DNA from: Pseudomonas mandelii | GTDB lineage: Bacteria > Pseudomonadota > Gammaproteobacteria > Pseudomonadales > Pseudomonadaceae | NCBI RefSeq assembly: GCF_900106065.1 | Contig: NZ_LT629796.1 | Span: forward strand, 6,486,501 to 6,550,500 | Direction: 5' to 3' | Length of the DNA stretch: 64,000 bases | Shown here: piece after piece, positions 41,951 to 50,920 of the stretch | Position numbering within the stretch: the first letter of the stretch is position 1 | Layout: the number at the start of each line of letters is the position of its first letter | Notes under the pieces: model-generated | The model's input: the letters and a program-made list of their open reading frames with translations, nothing else | Databases searched by the model: none | Told to the model about the DNA's origin: nothing | Program-made: the position numbers and the translations under genes

Positions 41951-44946
41951 TGCGCACCTCCCTTGCCAAACAGCGCGCCAAGCGAGGCCCGCAATCGCGC
42001 CCACCAGCCGGTGGAGATGGCTTGGCCGCTGACCCGTTGTGACAGGCGAGTAAATATTTGTCCGATGATCACTTTCGAGGCCCCTTGCAGCATTCGGCCG
42101 CCGACCGCGGCGACTTTGCCGCTGACCGCCACCTGGTATTGGTATTCCAGGCGTGTGTGGCCGTTTTCCAGTTCAACGAAACGCACCTTGGCCTGCCCCT
42201 GGGCCGACCCCATCGAGCTGCTGCCGGAACCGGACAGACGCAATGAATGCGGCGGGTCCAGATCACTCAGGGCAACCTTGGCCTCGAAGCGCGCGCGGAT
42301 CATGCCGACGCCGACAGTGACGTCTGCGCGGTAACGGTTTTCGCCTTCAAGCACGAGGTCGTGACAACCGGGAATGATCGCAGCCAGCGTCTGCGGGTCG
42401 AGCAAGGTATCGAAGACCTGTTGCGGCGAAGCAGGAATCACCACAGAGTCGTTGGCCCGCAGTGCCGGTCCACCGGCAGGTACTGCGTCGAGGTTTTCAT
42501 CGGGCTCCATACCGGCGGGCCGTGGCGGCTCGTCGATCCCGATCAGCGTGCGTACTTTCGATGGCGTCAGTGGCAGACGGATGTCCGAGCGGCCGAGGGC
42601 GTCGGCCACCGCGTTGGCGACGCACACCGGCGTGCTCATATTGTTGCCCTCGCCCACACCCTTGGCGCCCAGTGGGGTGAAGGGCGATGGCGTTTCCATG
42701 TGCAGGATCATCGGTTCGATCACTTCCGGTGCGGTCGGCACCAGATAATCAGCGAAGGTCCCGGAGAGGAAGCTGCCGTCCTCGCCATAGGCGAACTCTT
42801 CCATCAGCGCCGCGCCGAGGCCTTGGGTGAAGCCGCCACGAATCTGGCCATCGACCAGTGCCGGGTTGAGCAGGCGGCCGGCGTCATGGCAGGTGACGTA
42901 GCGATCGATGTGGATCTCGCCGGTCATGCGGTCGATTTCCAGACCGCAGATGTCGAAGACAAAGCCGTAGCACAGCGAGCTGTTGACCTGATCCTTGTCG
43001 TCCGGTGCCTCCAATTGCGGCGGGCTCCAGAAGGCGGTTTCACGCAGACCGCCGTTTTCCCCTTCCGGCAGCAGGCCCGGCGACCAGTGGGTCGCACCGG
43101 CAATCCGATGAAATGGCGCTACCGCCCCGCCATTGACCACGAATATCTTGCCGCCGGCGAAACGAATATCTTCGGGACTGGCCTGCAATTGCTCGGCGGC
43201 AATCGCGGCGAGGCGATCGCGGATCTTCAGCGCGGCTTTGTAAACGGCACCGGCCACAGCGCCGGCGAAGCGGCTGGAATAGTTGCCCGAGGCAATCGAC
43301 CAGGCGTCCTTCTGGGTGTCCAGCTCGACGTTGACCACGATGGATTCCAGCGCAACCCCAAGCACTTCGGCGACGACTTGAGCGACGGTGGTTTGATGGC
43401 CCTGCCCTTGCGGTGCCGAGGACACATGCACACTGACGTCACCCAACGGGCCGACGTTGATGGTTGCGGTGGCGACAGCGCCGTTTTTCGGACCGGCCTT
43501 GCGCCGCTCTTCGGGTGTCATCGCAGTGGTGATGTAACCCATGTTGGAAATCGACGGTTCGATGACAGCGGCATAACCAATGCCATAGATCCGGCCTTCG
43601 GCACGCGCCTGATCACGACGTTTGAGCAACTCGTCGAGACCGCCATCAGCCGCCGCCAAGGCAATGCCAGCCTGGTAGTTGCCGGAATCGAGCAACGCAC
43701 CGGCAGCCGCGCGATAAGGGAAGGCATCGGCCGGCACCAGGTTGCGGCGGATCACATCCAACGGATCAAGCTTCAACTGCACGGCGATGTGTTGCAGCAA
43801 CCGTTCAAGGGCGAAATACACCTGTGGGCCACCGAAACCACGGTTCAGGCCGGAAGGGGTTTTGTTGGTCAGCACCACTCGGTTGCGCACTTGCAAATTG
43901 CGGATCGCGTAGGCACCCGTCAGGTTGCCGTGCATGCGGTAAAAAGTCGCCGGTTCGGGCGCTCTCAGGTAGGCGCCACAATCGTCGATCTGGTCATAAC
44001 GCAACGCGGTGATGCGGCCATCGGCTTCTACCGCCGCTTCAATTTCGGTCACCCGATTGGTCGCCGAAGAAGCCCCCTGAAGATGTTCCAGACGGTCCTC
44101 GACCCACTTCACCGGTGCACCGACCTTGCGTGACGCCAGGCCCATCATCACCACGTAAGGGAAAACCCCTTGCTTGATGCCAAAGCTGCCGCCGGAATCT
44201 TTCGGTGTGCGTAAACGCAAGCGGTTACCGGGCACGTTCAGTGCCCTGGCCATGACCGTGTGCAACGCATAAGGGCCCTGAAAATTGGCCAGCACGTCAT
44301 AAATGCCGGTGGCGCGCTCGTACTGAGCCAGCACCACATAGCATTCAATGGGTGTGCAGGAACTGCGCGGAAACTTCACTTTGAGCGAGACCTTGTGCGG
44401 CGCCTGCTCGAAGGCCTGCTCCGGCTCGCCATAACGAAAGTGCCGCTCATTGACCACGTTGCTGCCGACTGCTTCGTGCAGGACCGGCGCCTGTTCGGCA
44501 GTGGCCAGTTCAGGATCGATGATCGGTGGCAGCGGCTCGTATTCAACGCGCACCCCTTCGATGGCGTCCTCGGCCAGATAGCGGCTCTCGGCGATCACCA
44601 CGGCCACCGGCTCCCCGACGTAACGCACCTTGTCGACGGCGACGCACCAGTGCTCCATCGGCTGACGCACACCCACCGGGAACGGCAGCGCCCAGCGTTT
44701 GACGTCTTCGCCGACCAGCACGCCATGCACGCCTTTCATCAGCAGCGCACGGGAAAAGTCCACCGAGGTGATACGTGCATGAGCGTGGGGTGAGCGGATG
44801 ATCGCCGCGTGTAGCGTTCCCGGAGGGATCGCAGCGTCATCGGCATAGCAGCCGAGGCCGCGCAACAATGCGGCGTCCTCGACACGGGTCTGACGGGCGC
44901 CGATGTGGCTGGTCGGGCTTTCGGTAGCAGGCTGGAAAGTAGTCAT
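41947..44946 (-). CDS. Molybdenum hydroxylase large subunit fused to a CoxG/SRPBCC domain
   Basis: A 999-residue protein. Residues about 15-790 form the aldehyde/xanthine-dehydrogenase large subunit: the N-terminal hammerhead domain (RVEDAALLRGLGCYADDAAI), molybdopterin contacts such as GLNRGFGGPQVYFALERLL, and the catalytic glutamate in LGAKGVGEGNNMSTP. Residues about 830-985 (SVVIPASPQQVFDTLLDPQT, IPGCHDLVLEGENRYRADV, LRLSGSGSSSMGSAQG) form a CoxG-like SRPBCC domain, normally a separate protein that anchors CO dehydrogenase to the membrane. The Form I CODH motif AYRCSFR is absent, so CO oxidation is unlikely. Leads the operon of five minus-strand genes. Confidence 0.9.
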   Translation of the reverse strand: MTTFQPATESPTSHIGARQTRVEDAALLRGLGCYADDAAIPPGTLHAAIIRSPHAHARITSVDFSRALLMKGVHGVLVGEDVKRWALPFPVGVRQPMEHWCVAVDKVRYVGEPVAVVIAESRYLAEDAIEGVRVEYEPLPPIIDPELATAEQAPVLHEAVGSNVVNERHFRYGEPEQAFEQAPHKVSLKVKFPRSSCTPIECYVVLAQYERATGIYDVLANFQGPYALHTVMARALNVPGNRLRLRTPKDSGGSFGIKQGVFPYVVMMGLASRKVGAPVKWVEDRLEHLQGASSATNRVTEIEAAVEADGRITALRYDQIDDCGAYLRAPEPATFYRMHGNLTGAYAIRNLQVRNRVVLTNKTPSGLNRGFGGPQVYFALERLLQHIAVQLKLDPLDVIRRNLVPADAFPYRAAAGALLDSGNYQAGIALAAADGGLDELLKRRDQARAEGRIYGIGYAAVIEPSISNMGYITTAMTPEERRKAGPKNGAVATATINVGPLGDVSVHVSSAPQGQGHQTTVAQVVAEVLGVALESIVVNVELDTQKDAWSIASGNYSSRFAGAVAGAVYKAALKIRDRLAAIAAEQLQASPEDIRFAGGKIFVVNGGAVAPFHRIAGATHWSPGLLPEGENGGLRETAFWSPPQLEAPDDKDQVNSSLCYGFVFDICGLEIDRMTGEIHIDRYVTCHDAGRLLNPALVDGQIRGGFTQGLGAALMEEFAYGEDGSFLSGTFADYLVPTAPEVIEPMILHMETPSPFTPLGAKGVGEGNNMSTPVCVANAVADALGRSDIRLPLTPSKVRTLIGIDEPPRPAGMEPDENLDAVPAGGPALRANDSVVIPASPQQVFDTLLDPQTLAAIIPGCHDLVLEGENRYRADVTVGVGMIRARFEAKVALSDLDPPHSLRLSGSGSSSMGSAQGQAKVRFVELENGHTRLEYQYQVAVSGKVAAVGGRMLQGASKVIIGQIFTRLSQRVSGQAISTGWWARLRASLGALFGKGGAQ

Positions 44947-44972
44947 TTTTTTCGCGGCTCTTGTTGTTGTGC

Positions 44973-45115
44973 AGCGCGATAGCGTTAGAGCCGAGTGTGT
45001 GAGAAAGGCGCGGGGAGCGCCTTGCCTGAGGAGAGGGAGTTCTGCGCTGGAGTCTGAAAATTTGCCTTAGCGTCTGATTTTCAGGACTGAGACCCGACAT
45101 AATGGCCGGTCAGGG
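44973..45115. repeat. Dispersed ~140-bp element, copy 2
   Basis: Partner of 28379-28510 (see there). It lies between the hydroxylase start and the GGDEF-EAL gene stop and contains the hairpins AGGCGC/GCGCCT and CTGAAAAT/ATTTTCAG. It may provide terminators or a promoter for the flanking genes. Confidence 0.7.
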
Positions 45116-47320
45116 ATGGGACGCGGGATGGCTCAGGAAAGCTTCGATTTCTGCACAAGGCATCGGTTTGGCGAAGTAATACCCCTGAAAAATATCGCAA
45201 CGACTGCCCTTCAGGAAATCCACCTGGGACGCCGTTTCCACGCCCTCGGCGACCACCGTCAGACTGAGGTGATGGGCCATGGAAATAATGCCTTGGGTGA
45301 TCGCTGCATCGTGAGGGTCGGTAGCGATTTCCTGAATGAACGAGCGGTCAATCTTGATCTTGTCGATGGGCAAACGCTTGAGATAGCTGAGGCTGGAAAA
45401 ACCGGTGCCGAAATCATCGAGCGCAATGCGCACCCCCAGCGCCTTGAGCCGGTGCAACGTGTCGATTGCCTGTTCCGCGTTATGCAACAGCAGCGACTCG
45501 GTGATCTCCAGCTCCAACTGCTCACCACGCAGACCATGTTTCTCCAGGGTGGCCTGGACACACTGGACGAACTGGCCACGCTGAAAATGCATCGGCGAAA
45601 TATTCACGGCCATTGAGATGCTCGTAATGCCCTGCTCGCCTAGCTGGCGCAGTTGCGCGCAGGCCGTATCGAGTACCCAAAGGCTTAGCGGGATGATCTG
45701 ACCACTGTCCTCTGCCACCGGCACAAACACCGCGGGGGAGATAAATCCTTTTTCCGGATGCTCCCAGCGCAGCAACGCTTCGATCCCGACCACCCGACCC
45801 GTGCGCGCTTCTATCTGCGGTTGATAATGCAGCTTGAGCGACTGGGTCTCGATAGCCTTTTGCAGGTCATTGCGCAGGCTCGCGTGCTCGCAAACGCGCT
45901 GATTTAGATCGCTGGTGTACCACTGAAAGTTGTTGCGCCCTTGCTGCTTGGCTTTGTACATGGCCATGTCAGCCTGCTGAATCAGCTGCATCGGCTGCTC
46001 GATGTGACCATCGTTCAGGGTGATGCCGACACTTGCGCTCAGGTGCAGGTCAATGCCCTGGATGCAGTAGGGCCTGGCAATGCTGGCCATCAATCGCTCG
46101 GCTACCGGTACAACGTCCTCATCACGAAGCAAGTCCGGCAGCAGAACGATAAATTCATCACCGCCCATGCGCACGATGGTATCGCCGGGACGAATCTGCT
46201 GGGTCATACGCTGCGCCACCTCAATCAGCACCTGATCGCCGAAGTAGTGTCCGATCGAATCGTTGATGGATTTGAATCCATCCAGATCAATGCACATCAC
46301 CGCCAGACGACGCTTGCGCCGACGACTGATGTGACAATCCAGAACAAGCCGTTCTTCAAGCGAAACACGGTTGAGCAAGCCGGTCAGCCGGTCATGGCTG
46401 GCGTTGAAGCTCAACTGGCGCTCGTAATGCTTCTGCTCGCTGATGTCCCGGGCAATGCCGAATACCCCGACGATTTCTCCGTTGACCATGATCGGCAGGT
46501 TAGAGATGTCCATGGTCAGCAGATTGTCACTCTCGTCGAGAACCCGTGCCTCGAAGCGCTGAGGTTCTCCGGCGCGGGCTGCGGAAAAATGCTGACTGAC
46601 CCGCTCCAGGTCCTCTTCGAGTACCAGATGGGAAAAGTGATGACCAATGAAATCGGTTGCGGTGTACGGTTTCAGCTTCAGGCCTGCTGCGTTCACACTT
46701 TGGATATTGCCGAACAGATCGAGGGAGAACACGGGGTGGGGGTTGTAGGTGAACAATGAACGAAAACGTTGTTCGCTTTCCTCCAGTCGTTGGCCATCAC
46801 GCTCATGACGAATCGCAATGACTGCCAGTTGGGCCGCGCGGTCCAGTCGTTGAATCTGCGCCTCGTCCGGCGCATGGACGCGGTTCTGGTACAGGGCAAA
46901 TGTACCCAACACGCGTCCCTGATGGGAGAGCAAAGGCACCGACCAGCAGGAACGCAGGTTATGCCCCAGCGCCAGGCTGCGGAAACGCTCCCAGTTGGGG
47001 TCCCGGGCGATGTCTTCGGTGACTACAAGCTCGCGCCGGAACGCAGCGGTGCCGCAGGTTCCTTCCTGTGGACCAATGGCCATTCCATGAATCGCGTCAC
47101 TGTATTCGACCGGAAGGCTGGGCGCCGCGCCGCTCAGCAAGCGTTTGCCCTCGGCATCAGTGAGCAGTATCGAACAGAAGGTTTCGGGGGCCTGTGCGTC
47201 GTGCATCTGGCAGATGGCGCAGAGTATGTCGCCCAGATGATGATCGGTCGCGATCATACCGAGAATGTCACGTTGCGATTCGGGGAGTGTCTTGCTGCGA
47301 AAACCAGGACGAGTATTCAT
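45110..47320 (-). CDS. GAF-PAS-GGDEF-EAL cyclic-di-GMP protein
   Basis: A 736-residue soluble signalling protein. Order: GAF domain (about 25-165, GTCGTAAFRRELVVTEDIA, SCWSVPLLSHQGRVLGTFAL), PAS domain (about 175-295, FSLDLFGNIQSVNAAGL), GGDEF (intact site MGGDEFIVLLPD, near residue 390) and EAL (IEALLRW; ALDDFGTGFSSLSYLKRLP; later catalytic residues present). Both a diguanylate cyclase and a phosphodiesterase site look intact. The start at 47320 has AGGAA 5 bases upstream; the frame continues upstream without ribosome site. It senses an unknown signal and adjusts c-di-GMP. Confidence 0.9.
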   Translation of the reverse strand: MNTRPGFRSKTLPESQRDILGMIATDHHLGDILCAICQMHDAQAPETFCSILLTDAEGKRLLSGAAPSLPVEYSDAIHGMAIGPQEGTCGTAAFRRELVVTEDIARDPNWERFRSLALGHNLRSCWSVPLLSHQGRVLGTFALYQNRVHAPDEAQIQRLDRAAQLAVIAIRHERDGQRLEESEQRFRSLFTYNPHPVFSLDLFGNIQSVNAAGLKLKPYTATDFIGHHFSHLVLEEDLERVSQHFSAARAGEPQRFEARVLDESDNLLTMDISNLPIMVNGEIVGVFGIARDISEQKHYERQLSFNASHDRLTGLLNRVSLEERLVLDCHISRRRKRRLAVMCIDLDGFKSINDSIGHYFGDQVLIEVAQRMTQQIRPGDTIVRMGGDEFIVLLPDLLRDEDVVPVAERLMASIARPYCIQGIDLHLSASVGITLNDGHIEQPMQLIQQADMAMYKAKQQGRNNFQWYTSDLNQRVCEHASLRNDLQKAIETQSLKLHYQPQIEARTGRVVGIEALLRWEHPEKGFISPAVFVPVAEDSGQIIPLSLWVLDTACAQLRQLGEQGITSISMAVNISPMHFQRGQFVQCVQATLEKHGLRGEQLELEITESLLLHNAEQAIDTLHRLKALGVRIALDDFGTGFSSLSYLKRLPIDKIKIDRSFIQEIATDPHDAAITQGIISMAHHLSLTVVAEGVETASQVDFLKGSRCDIFQGYYFAKPMPCAEIEAFLSHPASHP

Positions 47321-47475
47321 GGTGGTTCCTGAAGACTCTCGAGGTCGTCCGGTCTTCAGAGAGCCAGAAATAGTAGGCGGCCGATCACTGTCCACTAGTG
47401 CGTCGGACGCGCACTCTATAGAGCACCGACGCACTAAAAAAAGACTCAGATCCAACATAAAAAACAGTATCAGAT

Positions 47476-48444
47476 TTATGAAACTGTCATCTCTGTCCAT
47501 TGCTCCGATGCGGCCCAAAGACGCTCGGCATACTCAAGATCGACTGCCCATCTGGCCACGCCCTTGCGTCCCGTCTCCGATTCGTTGATAGAGGCGATAT
47601 TGCAATCTTCGCAGTAAACACCGCCCAAGGTTGCAAGCGTGGCGCTGGTCGCACACCACAAGCCGGTTGCAGCGCCCTGTTCCAGTGTCTTGAGTCCGAT
47701 CTCCGGGTTCAGGCGCTGCCGACCGTGCTCATCCAGCACGTCGAATGCGGCTATTTCGGCGCTGCTCAGATGGCGTCCGAGGCTGGTCAGGACTTGCCCC
47801 GGGTGCAGCGAGAATGCCCGCACGCCGCGATGACGTCCGCGTTTGTCGAGCGCCAACGCAAACAGTGCGTTGGCGGTTTTCGACTGACCGTACGCCACCC
47901 ACTTGTCGTATGGCCGGCGCAAAAAATCGATGTCGTCAAAATCCACCCCGGCGATCTGATGCCCTCGTGACGAGACCGAAACCACGCGCGCCGCGCCCGC
48001 GGCAATCAGTGCCGGCCACAGCCCGCAAGTCAGGCGGTAATGACCGAGATGGTTCGTAGCGAACTGACTTTCGTGCCCATCGCCGTCTCGCGTCAGTGGC
48101 GAGGCCATGACCCCGGCGCAGTTGATCAGCAGCGAGATCGGACGGCCACTGTTGAGCATGCGTCGGCTGAAGGCTTCAACCGATGCGGGTTGCATCAAGT
48201 CCATCTCCAGTACTTCGACCCGCTTGACCTCTGCCAGGGCGGCCAGGGCCCGGACCGGATCTCGGGCGGGAACGATAACGTGTGCGCCCGCCGCGGTTAG
48301 GCATTTCGTGGTGACCAGTCCGATTCCCGAATAACCGCCGGTGACGATCGCAATTTTGCCGGTCAGGTCAACACCTGCCATGACCTCGGCGGCGGTACTG
48401 GCGGCATTGAAGTCGGAGTGAATAGGGTTTTGAAGCGTCGGCAT
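47476..48444 (-). CDS. SDR family NAD(P)-dependent oxidoreductase
   Basis: A 322-residue short-chain dehydrogenase. NAD(P) binding is TGGYSGIGLVTTKCL, structural NAG motif is NCAGVMASPL, and the catalytic tyrosine and lysine are in YGQSKTANALFALAL. It has the length and C-terminus of retinol-dehydrogenase-like members. The ATG at 48444 is behind GGGAG; an upstream start at 48486 would overlap the divergent regulator. The AraC gene is divergent, so it probably controls this enzyme. Confidence 0.88.
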   Translation of the reverse strand: MPTLQNPIHSDFNAASTAAEVMAGVDLTGKIAIVTGGYSGIGLVTTKCLTAAGAHVIVPARDPVRALAALAEVKRVEVLEMDLMQPASVEAFSRRMLNSGRPISLLINCAGVMASPLTRDGDGHESQFATNHLGHYRLTCGLWPALIAAGAARVVSVSSRGHQIAGVDFDDIDFLRRPYDKWVAYGQSKTANALFALALDKRGRHRGVRAFSLHPGQVLTSLGRHLSSAEIAAFDVLDEHGRQRLNPEIGLKTLEQGAATGLWCATSATLATLGGVYCEDCNIASINESETGRKGVARWAVDLEYAERLWAASEQWTEMTVS

Positions 48445-48470
48445 GAGAAATCTCCCTCGCAGGTATCGAA

Positions 48471-49451
48471 GTGCTCGATTCTTCACTAAGCTCGCTGGAC
48501 GAAACAGCTCAAGAAACCCGGTTTTCTATCGTGATCATCCAAAATTCAGTTTCTGATCCCTTGTCCGAAGTCCTGGCGCTGTCAGGACTGCGTGCCGCCT
48601 GCTCCGTGCGATTGCAGGCAGGCGGCACTTGGGCATTACAGTTCCGGCCCATCGAATTGAAATTCAATGTCGTGCGACGAGGCGAGTGCTGGTTGCGCAT
48701 GGACGGCATGGCGCCTTGTCATCTGAGGGCTGGCGACTGTTTTGTCGTTGCTCGTACGCCGTTCGTTCTGGCCAGCGGGCCGGATGTGGAGGCGATAAAT
48801 GCCTCCGATGTGTTTTCCCATGCGGGGGCGTCGGCAATGTTCGGCGTGGGTGACGATGTCGAGTTGCTGGGCGGCAGCGTTTCACTTGTCGGTCCTGCGG
48901 CGATGGAGTTGCTCGATGCATTGCCGCCTGCACTCATCATCCGCGCCGGGTCCGGAGGCGCATCGTCGTTTGGCTGGCTGCTGGATGAACTGGATCGTGA
49001 GTGGCAATCGAATCAAGCTGGCGCGCATGCAATGTGCAACGATCTACTGCGGCTGATCTTCATTCACGTGCTTCGCCATCGCATCACCGCCGCCGACGCT
49101 ACTGATTTGAATTGGCTGGGAGGACTTCGAGATCCGGTCATCGCCAAGGTGTTGCGTGCCATTCATGGCGCACCCGAAAAATCTTTGAGGCTGGCTGAAA
49201 TGGCGGATATGGCTTGCATGTCCCGCTCTGGCTTTACTGCATTATTCAAGACGCGCGTGGGGCAGTCGCCCGGCGAATATGTCACGCGATGGCGCATGCA
49301 AGTGGCGGCGTCGAGGTTGCGCGATGGCACGGACAACGTCGCTACCGTTGCCGCTTCGCTGGGTTATCTGTCGGATGCTGCCTTTGGAGTCGCGTTCCGC
49401 CGTGTTCACGGAAAATCGCCCGGACAATATCGACGCGAAGCACTGCGATAA
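48471..49451 (+). CDS. AraC family regulator with cupin sensor
   Basis: A regulator of up to 326 residues. The N-terminal half is a cupin_6-type domain (VVRRGECWLRMDGMAPCHLRAGDCFVV), the C-terminal half two AraC helix-turn-helix motifs (EMADMACMSRSGFTALFKTRVGQSPGEYVTRWRM and VATVAASLGYLSDAAFGVAFRR). The start is uncertain: a GTG at 48471 has a weak ribosome site, and later GTG codons before the cupin part are possible. It is divergent from the SDR gene, its likely target. Confidence 0.88.
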   Translation: MLDSSLSSLDETAQETRFSIVIIQNSVSDPLSEVLALSGLRAACSVRLQAGGTWALQFRPIELKFNVVRRGECWLRMDGMAPCHLRAGDCFVVARTPFVLASGPDVEAINASDVFSHAGASAMFGVGDDVELLGGSVSLVGPAAMELLDALPPALIIRAGSGGASSFGWLLDELDREWQSNQAGAHAMCNDLLRLIFIHVLRHRITAADATDLNWLGGLRDPVIAKVLRAIHGAPEKSLRLAEMADMACMSRSGFTALFKTRVGQSPGEYVTRWRMQVAASRLRDGTDNVATVAASLGYLSDAAFGVAFRRVHGKSPGQYRREALR

Positions 49452-49498
49452 CCGGGTATTGAGGTGGGCCAGGCTTGCTCGCAATTTGGCCTGAGGAA

Positions 49499-49519
49499 GC
49501 TAGGGCGTAACGCCCTAGC
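49499..49519. terminator. Bidirectional hairpin between convergent genes
   Basis: GCTAGGGCG and CGCCCTAGC pair perfectly around TAA. It lies between the ends of the AraC gene and the lysine-rich gene. No clear T-tract, so termination strength is uncertain. Confidence 0.5.
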
Positions 49520-49531
49520 AGATCGCAGAGG

Positions 49532-49771
49532 TCACTTTTTCTTTTTCGCCGGCTTTTCTGCCTTGTCTGATTTCTTAGCCTTGTCTGGCTTGCTATCAGC
49601 TTTTTTTGCAGATTTCTTCGGTTCGGCATCTTTTTTCTTGTCTTTCTTTTCGGAAGATTTCGAAAGAGCCGAGGCCGCAGCTGATTTCTTTGCCTTCGAT
49701 GACTTTTTGTCTTTCAAATCCTTGCTGGCGTTCGAAGCATCACCTTTGCTTTTCTTCTCGTCTTTAGCCAC
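49532..49771 (-). CDS. Lysine-rich disordered protein
   Basis: A 79-residue protein with about half lysine and many alanine, serine and aspartate residues (KKSSKAKKSAAASALSKSSE, ending EKPAKKKK). The start is a GTG at 49771 with AGGTGG 5 bases upstream. The composition resembles the tail of histone H1-like or nucleoid-associated proteins, so nucleic-acid binding is possible but not shown. It may be stress-related. No globular domain is visible. Confidence 0.7.
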   Translation of the reverse strand: MAKDEKKSKGDASNASKDLKDKKSSKAKKSAAASALSKSSEKKDKKKDAEPKKSAKKADSKPDKAKKSDKAEKPAKKKK

Positions 49772-49952
49772 GTTGACCACCTCTCGGAAAATGCCGGTAT
49801 TGGCACATTGCCTTTGCGATTCGTTCACAAGCTAATCATTAGGCGAGCGCGTCCAAAGGCGGTTCAAAATTTTTGATGCGTTGAGACAGGCTTTGGATGA
49901 AGCACCGAGATGTGAGCCCAGATGAATCTACCCCCTCGAAAACCACTCCCCA

Positions 49953-49987
49953 CAAAAAAGCCCACTGACCGTCTCCGATCAGTGGGC
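49953..49987 (-). terminator. Rho-independent terminator, second copy of the mqo terminator
   Basis: Read leftward: GCCCACTGATC (one mismatch), loop of 6, GGTCAGTGGGC and a run of six T. Matches 52553-52587 with one base changed. Confidence 0.85.
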
Positions 49988-50008
49988 TTTCTCTGATTAC
50001 GCTTCTAC

Positions 50009-50298
50009 TTACAAAGCCATATCACTGGCAGCATTAGCCTTCGGCGCTTTCGCCTTATCAGCATCAGCCGGAGCAGCAGCCGGAGCCGCTACCTGACCAA
50101 TCGCTGGCGGCGGCGTCAGTTGCAGCACCTTGGCGGTGTAAGCCCACTCCTGCGCAACCTTCTCAGGGCTGCCGTTCAGCTGAGTGCCATAGCTCGGCAC
50201 GATCTGATGCAGCTTTTCCTGCCAGGCAGGCGAAGCCACCTTGTCCTTGAACACTTTCTGTAGGTGCCAGTCTTCGGCTTTGGCGTTCGGGAAGTATT
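50009..50298 (-). pseudogene. Duplicated 3' end of mqo
   Basis: Minus-strand codons match the last 81 residues of Mqo ([20 protein letters not shown] to AASDMAL) with almost no change. Alignment with 52609-52860 holds at a constant offset of 2,600 bases; the copy then skips 165 bases of mqo (52861-53025, exactly 55 codons) and matches about 38 bases more up to 50298. No start for a real protein. It brackets the effector module with mqo proper. Confidence 0.9.
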
Positions 50299-50389
50299 GG
50301 TCGTGAATGGGCTAAAAAGGATGGCCATGGTTGTCAGCGGATTCTTTGTGTGACAATCCTCCACTTCATATTTTACAAGGACGTTCAAA

Positions 50390-50920
50390 ATGGCTGGAAA
50401 ACCTGCTGCCCGAGTTACGGATCCTACAAGCTGTCCGCTACCCGGCCACGGAGTAAACCCCATCGCCGCGGGATCTCCCGACGTATTCTTTGACGGGTTG
50501 GCTGCTGCTCGCCAAGACGACAAAAGTACGTGCGGCAGCCCCATTGTAGGAGAGGTCGCTTCTACCGTTCTTATAAACGGTAAACCCGCCGCAACGGTCG
50601 GCAGTGTTGGTGCCCACGGCAATAACGTGGTGAGTGGCTCCGGAACGGTGATCATTGGCAACGTCCACTCGCCTGCGGACTTCGTCCCGCCCTTACCTAT
50701 GCCGTTGTGGTTGCAGCCATTCAATGAGCAGTTTCGTATTCTCGGGAGCGACGGCCAGCCTCTTGCCTATGTGCCGTATCACATCAAAGATGAAGCAGGC
50801 CGGGTTTACACCGGCTTTTCTGACGAGTCAGGACATACGCCACGAATCACAACCAAAAAACAGGAAACGCTGGAAATCACCACAGGTGTTGCCGCGCTCG
50901 AAAAGTGGGGCGATGCATGA
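50390..50920 (+). CDS. PAAR-domain protein (type VI secretion spike tip)
   Basis: A 176-residue protein. The first 95 residues form a PAAR domain (KPAARVTDPTSCPLPGHGVN, PDVFFDGLAAARQDD, TVLINGKPAATVGSVGAHG, with histidines and cysteine able to hold zinc at the tip). The last 70 residues (FRILGSDGQPLAYVPYHIKD, GRVYTGFSDESGHTPRI) resemble the beta-rich extension of spike-associated adaptors. AAGGA lies 8 bases before the ATG. It overlaps the next gene (ATGA), so it probably loads that protein on the VgrG spike. Confidence 0.92.
   Translation: MAGKPAARVTDPTSCPLPGHGVNPIAAGSPDVFFDGLAAARQDDKSTCGSPIVGEVASTVLINGKPAATVGSVGAHGNNVVSGSGTVIIGNVHSPADFVPPLPMPLWLQPFNEQFRILGSDGQPLAYVPYHIKDEAGRVYTGFSDESGHTPRITTKKQETLEITTGVAALEKWGDA

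Noticed and set aside
42247..44133. 628-codon plus-strand open frame over the hydroxylase large subunit
   Set aside because: Shadow of a well-supported minus-strand gene; composition typical of antisense frames.
41947..44946. Carbon monoxide dehydrogenase (CoxL)
   Set aside because: The AYRCSFR active-site motif of Form I CoxL is absent although a CoxG-like domain is fused.
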